DNA from: Cryptomeria japonica
Lineage: Eukaryota; Streptophyta; Pinopsida; Cupressales; Cupressaceae
Direction: 5' to 3'
NCBI RefSeq assembly: GCF_030272615.1
Contig: NC_081414.1
Coordinates: forward strand, 819,092,396-819,156,395
DNA: 64,000 nucleotides
The first letter of the stretch is position 1. Every line of letters begins with the position of its first letter. Under the pieces are notes generated by a model. That model was not told the DNA's origin. It searched no databases and was given only the letters and a program-made list of their open reading frames with translations. The position numbers and the translations under genes were made by a program. This document shows, piece after piece, positions 57,776 through 64,000 of this stretch.

Positions 57776-59442
57776 AATACAAAAAAATCATAAAACAAAA
57801 AAATCGTTACTTGGTGAAAACCTGACAAACAGGCGCCTTGTGACACAAAAAACATTGAAAAATCAAAAAAAGTAAAGAGAAATAATTTCGTCCAACAGTG
57901 AAAACCACTTCGGTGGCGCCCTGGGCAAGTACCATGGTGAAAACTGGGTCACCAGCACCATGCGTAGAGACATTGCTCCTCCCTCCTTCAGGATTCACTT
58001 TCATCCTTTCACTTTGCACACACTCACATCCTATTCATTCATAATAAACTTACCCATTCCCATCATGGCTTGTTATTGATCTACCCAAGATTGGTTAGCC
58101 ATTCATAATAAACCTCCCTTTTCACCTCCCTTTCCATCCATAATAAATCAGATCCTATCTGTGGCTAAGGCAAAATCCTATGTCTAGTGATGGATGTGGA
58201 ACTGAGAACATCACATGTTTCAAGGAGTACAGTTTCTTCCAGCTTCCTTCAGTCTATCCGCGCACAATCCACAATAAAACAACATTTGCATCATAGATCC
58301 GCAATAAAGTTTCATCTTCTCTGCAATAAAGTATCAGTTTCATGGATTCAGTCAGTTTCAGATGAGACACAACAGCAACAATGGGCTTCAACAAATCAAA
58401 TATTTCAACAGACTCAGACAACATTATGGTTCAGTGCTATCTATCCTTTCTGTGAAAGTGAACATTGTGACCACAATCAAATAAGACTTATACAAGTGAC
58501 AAGAGACACTAAACTTGAGGACTACAGTGGGTGTTGGTGTCGAGTCTTGGTTTTCTTTTGATTTCATCTTTTTTGGTGACATGTCTTTTAGCTTTTCCGG
58601 GATGTCTCTGACTAGAGATTCTATCTCCAGGATGTCTTTGACTAGAAAGGCGCGGATGGGGTATCGTCACCTATTTGTATTTTGCTGTCTGTGGATTGTC
58701 TCTTAGTAATACTATGACTTGTCCAAGGATATGAGGACATTGTGCGTCTAGTGTGAACTGGGGCATTCCTTGTTTGTGACTATCTTATCTCCATGCAAAC
58801 AGGTACAATGACTTTCTGGGTCGAACATATGCCTCGATTGTCATAACCTACTTGCCATAATAAAGCTCAATGATGATAATGCACAAGAAGCTCTTTCACT
58901 TTCATATCTTCTGTCTTCCATCCCCCTTTCTTGATTGACTTCCATCGTCCTTCTCGAGTCCACGTAGCCTGCTATCACATGACTGAGTATAATGACACAC
59001 CAAAAACATTTGCATTTCATGTAGTTGCACCTGCATTACCACATATAAGTATTTCATACATACATATAGATATCACAATTGCATCACATCCTGCACACAA
59101 CACCTGTTAGCACAATTTTCATTATCATATTCATCTGCATTACTTACATTCACATTTGCATCATGCATACATATATAAAACAAAAATAAATAAAAATATT
59201 GCATTGCATCATATACATATTTGCATCCATATCATAAGCATCACATAGAAACATACATCATTAAAACATCTCATCACATAGGTACACATGCATATAGCTG
59301 CCGCAAAGATGAATCATCTCATATATATATAAAGTGTCATGATACAATGATGTCAAAAAAATCATATGGCTACAAAAGCACCCGCAGGTGTCTACAATAC
59401 AAAATAATGGTACAAAACTGATACAATGGGAGCCCTCTAAGG
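57776..59442. other. Leader region of the PMD element, no gene seen
   Basis: No recognised protein on either strand. There is no initiator-Met primer site next to the LTR. TGGCGCCCTGGGC at about 57914-57926 looks like a TGG-starting primer site but is ~140 bp away, so I do not call it. 58020-58160 repeats CATTCATAATAAAC words, and 59040-59350 is CAT/ACAT-rich. Confidence 0.45.
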
Positions 59443-61391
59443 CTATGATGAACTCCCTCCCTCGGAGCCGCCTCGCCTCGGTGGAATCTGAGCCCCTGAG
59501 GGACCCGCCCCAGGATCACCCTACCTACCTCCTCTATCTGGTGGTGGTGGAGGACCCATGACCCCACCACTCGATGCCTGCCTCCTCCGACTCCCTCCCG
59601 TAGCTATCGTTGTACGCGACGGTCTATGGAAGCTCCTCGCCTGCTGATCTGCCGGCACTGCACCATAGTAGAGGTCCCTCCAGTACCCTATCTCCTCTCC
59701 AGCCTGCAGGACATATGCGTAGCCTGCCCCTGTGTCCTCCGTCGCTTGCCTCCCTGCCCTCAGCGCTGTCTCAGCCTTTGTGTAGCGCTGAATCGCCTGG
59801 TCTCTCTCCCGCTCAGTATCCCTAAGCCTCGTCCTGAGTCGGTCTCTCTCCCACTCCAGCTCTTGTATCTCATCTGCCTGACCCTAGCAGATGTCCCTGA
59901 GCTCAATCAGCTCATCCTCCTCTAGATCCCCACCCTCTGCCGCTGCCTGTGGCTCTCCCTCAGCGGGTGCCTACCCCTGTACCTGTGCTGGTGCCTGTAC
60001 ATGCACCTGTCTCTGTCCCTGCACCTATCCCTGTACTTGTCTCTATCCCTGTCTCTGCCTGGGACCCTGTGCTGCTGGTACCTATAGGGGTAAGCCACCG
60101 CAACCCCTCACCACCCGAGCCTGCTGCTCCTCTCCACCCTCTCTCCGAGGTGCAACCCTCCTCTCCCCAACTACTCCCCTCTGCCTCCGTCGACCTCTCC
60201 CCCCATCACCTCCACCATCATCATCCTCATCTCCTCCTCCATCTCCCTTCACCAGCTCCCCTGGATCTGTCAGTCGTGGGAATGGATGCTCCACCCAATA
60301 TGCTGAATACTCAGCATCCATCCCGACATCATCGACCTCTGGCCACATATCCCAGGGTAGGGGTACCATCTCGACCAGCTGAGTGACCGCCTGATCATAT
60401 GACAATAAAGGCCCAAACTACGCCTGATCCCTAACTATACAGGCATACATACCCGAGCCTTGTGGCATCCTCTGGATCCTGCCATACTGCCTGCATACCC
60501 TGTCCACAAGCTGTCTCTCTAAAACATAGGGCGTCCACCCAATTAGATACCTACTCTGGAAGGTGTATGGCAACTCCACGGCATCATCCTCCCACTCCTC
60601 ACATCTTAGATACGGTCTCTAGATGACCGCATCAATATCATCCAGCACTCGCCGCCAATGCTCGAACCTGCCAATCCGCGGTTGCGAGGTGATCATGTCG
60701 TATAAGTGAACAAAACTACATCCATGTCCCCTGCCTCGGAAGTGTATCAGCTTCGTCACTAGCAGATGCTCATAGGCCCAAACCTGTAGTAGTGTCACCC
60801 CGCAGCCCAATCCCAATGACCCATGGTATACAAACTGGTGAAGCTCATAGTACAGGTGGGCCAACACACATGGTCCCCAGGCATATCTGGTATGCTGTGT
60901 CATCAGCGTCTCCAGTGCTCCCCCGCAGCCCATAGCCAATCCCCGTGTCGCCTTGTCTAGGCATAGAAATCCACTGATCGCTCCTCCGATCACGACTGAC
61001 AATGCTAACCCTGTGGCGGTCATGGTATCCCATGCCACGTGTCCTGCCCTCATCTCTAGTCCGGGATCCTGGAACACCCATCTCAATGCCTCCCTATCTC
61101 CGTCTCGATTGTATGGAATCAACTCTCCATCAATCGGTATCCACAGAATTCTATAGACATCCTCAAGGGTGACTGTCATCTCACCCATTGGCAAATGGAA
61201 AGTGCATGTCTTAGAATGCCATCTCTCGGCAAGTGCAGTCAGCAAACCCATGTTTGCCCAAAACTCAGGCATGTAAAATACATGTCTCAAGCCCATCTCC
61301 TCGATGGCAGCTCTATCCTAAAATGATAGCTCTGGTCGCAATCTCTGTGTCGACGAGAATCTCTCCCGTGACTCCAACATAGGCAAGTACT
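59443..61391 (-). pseudogene. Plant mobile domain (MAIN-like) gene, antisense within LTR element
   Basis: A single minus-strand frame runs from about 61391 to a TAG at 59443-59445. The PMD core (61296-60619) shows FYMPEFWANMGLLTALAERW, then CTFHLPMGEMTVTLEDV, RILWIPIDGE and a later RFEHWRRVLDDID. These match the PMD (aminotransferase-like) family that includes Arabidopsis MAIN/MAIL1, nuclear proteins needed for silencing and meristem maintenance. The next block (RYLIGWTPYVLERQLVDRV, YGRIQRMPQG) is also typical. Further on come a Gly/Asp/Arg-rich linker and a coiled coil (IQELEWERDRLRTRLRD, about 59790-59860). Nine in-frame stops, all TAG, interrupt it (61318, 60619, 60418, 60082, 60043, 60025, 59971, 59884, 59521). 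I saw no frameshift. PMD domains are known from Gypsy- and Mutator-type elements as well as from host genes. Confidence 0.82.
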
Positions 61392-62199
61392 CCTGCAGTC
61401 AAGCAAATCAATCATGTCAGTCATGGTGGCATTCACTGTTTATCACAAAATGCTACTTCTTTATCTAAATGCATATGGTTATCTATCCTAGTGACACTCA
61501 CTATTCATCACAAAGTGTTGCTTCTATCCTAGTAGTGCTCCCTGTTCATCACAAAGTACTACGTGTGTGACACTTACTGTTCATCACAAAGTGTTACTCA
61601 CATTTGCACTCCCTGTTCATCACAAAGTGCTGCTCATACTTTGGGTACTCCCTGTTCATCACAAAGTACTCTATCTTGGTACTCACTGTTCATCACAAAG
61701 TGCCTTGATCTATCCTAGTCTTCCTAGAGGACCTGCTTGAGTGTATCCTCTCAGCAGCTTATCCAATCGATAGCGTATGTTCATCACAGAACTGCCGATT
61801 TGACCTCAAAGACCAAAACTTGTATTTTTTTCAATGCAAATGCGCTTGACTAACACAAACGCGCCTACAGACTGCACAAGCACGCCTGAAAAACATAGAC
61901 GTGCCTGTATGACATAGACGTGCCTAAGCTATGCACAAACGCAACTTTACTACGCAGACGTCCCTGCACATCGTAGACGCCCCTGCACATCGCAGACGTG
62001 CCCGCATTCGACATAGGTGCGGTTCTAGACACAGACGTGCCTGACACCGACACAGACGCGCCTGGCACCGACGTAGATGCGGTTGCACGTTTTCAAACTT
62101 TTTTGTACCCTATTCCTAAGCACATTTATTTCTCTAACTAGCATCCATTAATGACAAAAATAAATGCGTCAAAGTACGAGGAGGCTTGGTGGTACCTAC
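61392..62199 (-). repeat. Presumed intron of the PMD gene filled with two short tandem repeats
   Basis: 61430-61700 contains about seven copies of TGTTCATCACAAAGT, spaced 20-45 bp apart. 61850-62095 contains about a dozen AGACGTGCC / AGACGCGCC words with CACATCG, CATAGACGTG or CACCGAC linkers. On the minus strand an acceptor CTGCAG precedes the PMD frame at 61392. Confidence 0.7.
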
Positions 62200-62265
62200 C
62201 GGCTCTCCTACCTCTGCTAGCCTCTGAAATCGTCGAACGCGGTCGAATCTGTGCATGGAAGCCAT
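62200..62265 (-). pseudogene. Candidate first exon of the PMD gene
   Basis: From ATG 62265: MASMHRFDRVRRFQRLAEVG, then a donor CCG/GTAGGT. PMD proteins often have a short first exon. However, the phase of this donor (0) does not match the frame after the 61392 acceptor, so either the join differs or a lesion exists. Confidence 0.4.
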
Positions 62266-62594
62266 CGCTGCTGACTGCTGCTGCTCTTTTCTTGCTCTGC
62301 ACTTTGATCTCATGAAGGTGTAGATGACAATGAGGATGTCTTTTGCCCGTGGTCTATCTTATAGCCTACCCTAGCCTTAGCCGTCATTTTCTGAGTCAGT
62401 TTTCCTCATCCCGTGACTTTGTCACTTTATCCAGTCAGTCCATTCTATCCTGTCTTTCTTATCGAGAGATTGTCTGCAATCTTTTCAGGCATTTTCATCC
62501 AATCTCTCGAGGGGGCATATCATTCCCATTCTGGGGCAACTTTGTATCAGTTCATCTTATCTTCTTTGAAACAACGCGACAAGCCACATTGTCT
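62266..62594. other. 3' leader of PMD element / upstream of PMD gene
   Basis: No ORF of note. Contains GAGGGGGCATATCATTCCCA and TTCTGGGGCAACTTTGTATC, phrases I associate with the end of plant Gypsy elements. For the antisense gene it would be promoter and 5' UTR. Confidence 0.4.
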
Positions 62595-62609
62595 CAAAGA
62601 GGGGCAAAA
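62595..62609 (+). promoter_or_regulatory. Polypurine tract of the PMD element
   Basis: CAAAGAGGGGCAAAA abuts the 3' LTR start at 62610. Confidence 0.75.
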
Positions 62610-63421
62610 TGTAGACACCTAAAATTGTCATGTCTAATTAAATAAATATTTTATTTATTTAATTATCTAAGCTTAATTCTTCTATTAATTAAATAAATCT
62701 TTATTTATTTAATTAATTCATTTATCCTCTTCTAGCCTTATTTCTCATTTAAATAAATACATTTATTTATTTAAATTATACTTTTCTTAAATTAAATAAA
62801 TATTTTATTTATTTAATTGATCCCACTTCTTCCATTAATTAAATAAATCTTTATTTATTTAATTAATTCATTAACCTTTTCTACCTATGACACATGCCAT
62901 TCATCTCTTAATTCATACACTACCTACCCCTCTCATTATTTTATTATTTCTTTTACCTACCCTCTAATCCTAGCCGACCTCCTTTTACACCTCTCAATCT
63001 TATCCCTCCATTTCATATTGTGTCTTCTATATAAGGAGATGCTTCCCTCATTATCAAACCCTAATCAATCATTCTAATCAAGCATTCTAATGACCTAATG
63101 ATCTAATGAGCTAATGACTTGATCAATTGACTACACTACGATCCTACTTACAACCACATTCCATTCTTTGTTGAGCTCTTGTGCACATAAAATCTGAGAG
63201 CAAATATATCAAGCAAGATCAATGGAGATAGGAAGAATGGAGATCAAAACCCTATTGGACATGTGATGGTATAATCTTTGTGATTTCATTTGATTTGCAT
63301 TGTCTTAGGTAATCTTCATATGTTATGGTGGATCTTTGTTGATTGTTAGGCTAGGGTTTGGTGGTTGAATTCATTTAGCCTTTCAATATTGTTATTATTG
63401 TATCCATTTTCACCATACACA
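62610..63421 (+). repeat. 3' LTR of the PMD element
   Basis: Constant offset of 5646 bp from the 5' LTR. Ends ACACA before ATATC (63422-63426). The few differences are single-base changes. Confidence 0.88.
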
Positions 63422-63426
63422 ATATC

Positions 63427-64000
63427 ATTGGTATATTCTTATTTGCATATTTGCTTTTACCGACAAATAGGTCCAGGTTATCTAGGGTTACACCGGCAGG
63501 TTTATCTTTTCCAGATCAACATGGCATGCTATGGAGATGATTTATTATTGTTGTAAATGCATTAAGCCGACATGTTTAATCGGTTATTGCATCGGATATT
63601 GTATTATTTGTAAAATGTTTTTATTGTAATATCTTGTAGAGCTGACCTACTAAAATTGGTCTAGGGTATAGTATAAATGTAAGATCTTATTTGTAAGATC
63701 AAGTGTGGAATGCAAAAAAAGATTTAAGGAAGGGTATATGCAAGATCAAGTAGAGATATACACGAAGATGTCATTTGAATGTGAAGTTAGGTTTTAGCAA
63801 AAGCATATCAGCATTACAACGATACTGAATCCAACATATAAAGATGCTATTTTGTGCAGTACATTCTCATTGGATTTAACCATCCAACTATAGTCAGTGT
63901 GACTCCCATTTGTGGTTGAGCAATGAGCTCTAGGCTGTTGGCCTTTCTGCTTGTGCAGACCCCTCTTTGTACACTTACTATCTGCAGTAGTATCATCTGA
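63427..64000 (+). repeat. 3' LTR of Copia-2, second part, cut by window end
   Basis: Continues from 56963 and matches 49608-49647 and then 51456-52000 of the 5' LTR without the solo-LTR insertion. TATAAAT at about 63672-63678. Confidence 0.88.

Larger units (their letters stand above)
56964..63421 (+). mobile_element. Young non-autonomous LTR element carrying an antisense PMD gene
   Basis: 6458 bp, inserted in the Copia-2 3' LTR with ATATC duplications. Its 812-bp LTRs (56964-57775 and 62610-63421) start TGTAGACACC and are colinear without indels, with fewer than ten differences by eye (about 1 percent). A polypurine tract precedes the 3' LTR. No gag, protease, RT or integrase was found. The main coding content is a plant mobile domain ORF on the opposite strand. 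It is a large non-autonomous derivative, probably of Gypsy type from the look of its ends. The lineage is inference. Confidence 0.88.
49389..64000 (+). mobile_element. Ty1-copia retrotransposon Copia-2, with nested insertions; right end beyond the window
   Basis: The 5' LTR starts TGTTGGT at 49389 and ends ACA at 52255. A tRNA iMet primer site follows, then gag-PR-IN-RT-RH, a polypurine tract, and a 3' LTR starting at 56743 with the same TGTTGGT. The 5' LTR is split by a solo LTR (49648-51451) and the 3' LTR by a 6.46-kb element (56964-63421). LTR and leader are rich in ACCGGTA words. The coding part has three point stops, all TAG, and one deletion in integrase. Confidence 0.93.

Noticed and set aside
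57914-57926. TGGCGCCCTGGGC as primer-binding site of the PMD element
   Set aside because: It lies ~140 bp past the LTR end. A primer site should be within a few bases.
58187-58561. 124-residue plus-strand ORF as a gag
   Set aside because: No gag motif or zinc knuckle, and a composition like the surrounding non-coding leader.
59610-60386. Plus-strand Pro/Ser/Cys-rich ORFs of 70-163 residues
   Set aside because: Shadows of the minus-strand PMD frame, whose Gly/Arg/Asp-rich linker reads as Pro/Ser/Cys on the other strand.

Overview
The window is nuclear DNA from a seed plant, most likely a gymnosperm such as a conifer. It contains one spliced host gene, a YABBY-family transcription factor; that family is known from seed plants. 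Almost everything else is nested, decayed transposable-element DNA with long intergenic stretches, Ty1-copia and Gypsy-type LTR elements, and tandem repeats. No rRNA, tRNA or CRISPR locus was seen.

Layout: 1-895 is the 3' part of a decayed transposase-like gene (called gene 2 here). 1273-9778 is a complete but non-autonomous Gypsy-like LTR element with 1670-bp LTRs and ATTTT target-site duplications (TSDs). It has only a gag/protease-like frame. 10388-12971 and 20697-21141 are one simple-repeat/minisatellite block split by a 7.7-kb Ty1-copia element (Copia-1, 12972-20696, TSD ATGAC). 21150-37085 holds copies of an unfamiliar two-gene repeat unit. Each unit has a minus-strand gene 1 and a plus-strand gene 2 transcribed away from each other, separated by copies of a GATATC-centred palindrome and a simple-repeat array. 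A roughly 350-bp satellite array lies beyond gene 2. Copy C (gene 2 at 21470-24484), copy A (gene 1 at 28396-30304, gene 2 internally deleted) and copy B (gene 1 at 34414-36340) can be aligned to one another. This unit is the best candidate for an undescribed element.

37086-43340 is mostly unrecognised AT-rich DNA with one decayed ORF cluster (40250-42310) and CA-rich tandem repeats. The YABBY gene occupies 44061-46189 on the minus strand: six exons, all joins in frame, 201 residues. A decayed antisense Gypsy gag fragment lies at about 47500-48920.

From 49389 to beyond the window end is a second Ty1-copia element (Copia-2). Its 5' LTR carries an inverted solo LTR (49648-51451). Its 3' LTR is interrupted by a young 6.46-kb LTR element (56964-63421, TSD ATATC), which carries, antisense to itself, a plant mobile domain (PMD, MAIN-like) gene. 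That gene has stayed in one frame but has nine premature stops, all TAG.

Inferred history: the two-gene unit and its satellites came first. Copia-1 then landed in the minisatellite, Copia-2 beyond the YABBY gene, and the PMD element inside Copia-2 most recently. Only the YABBY gene looks able to encode a working protein.
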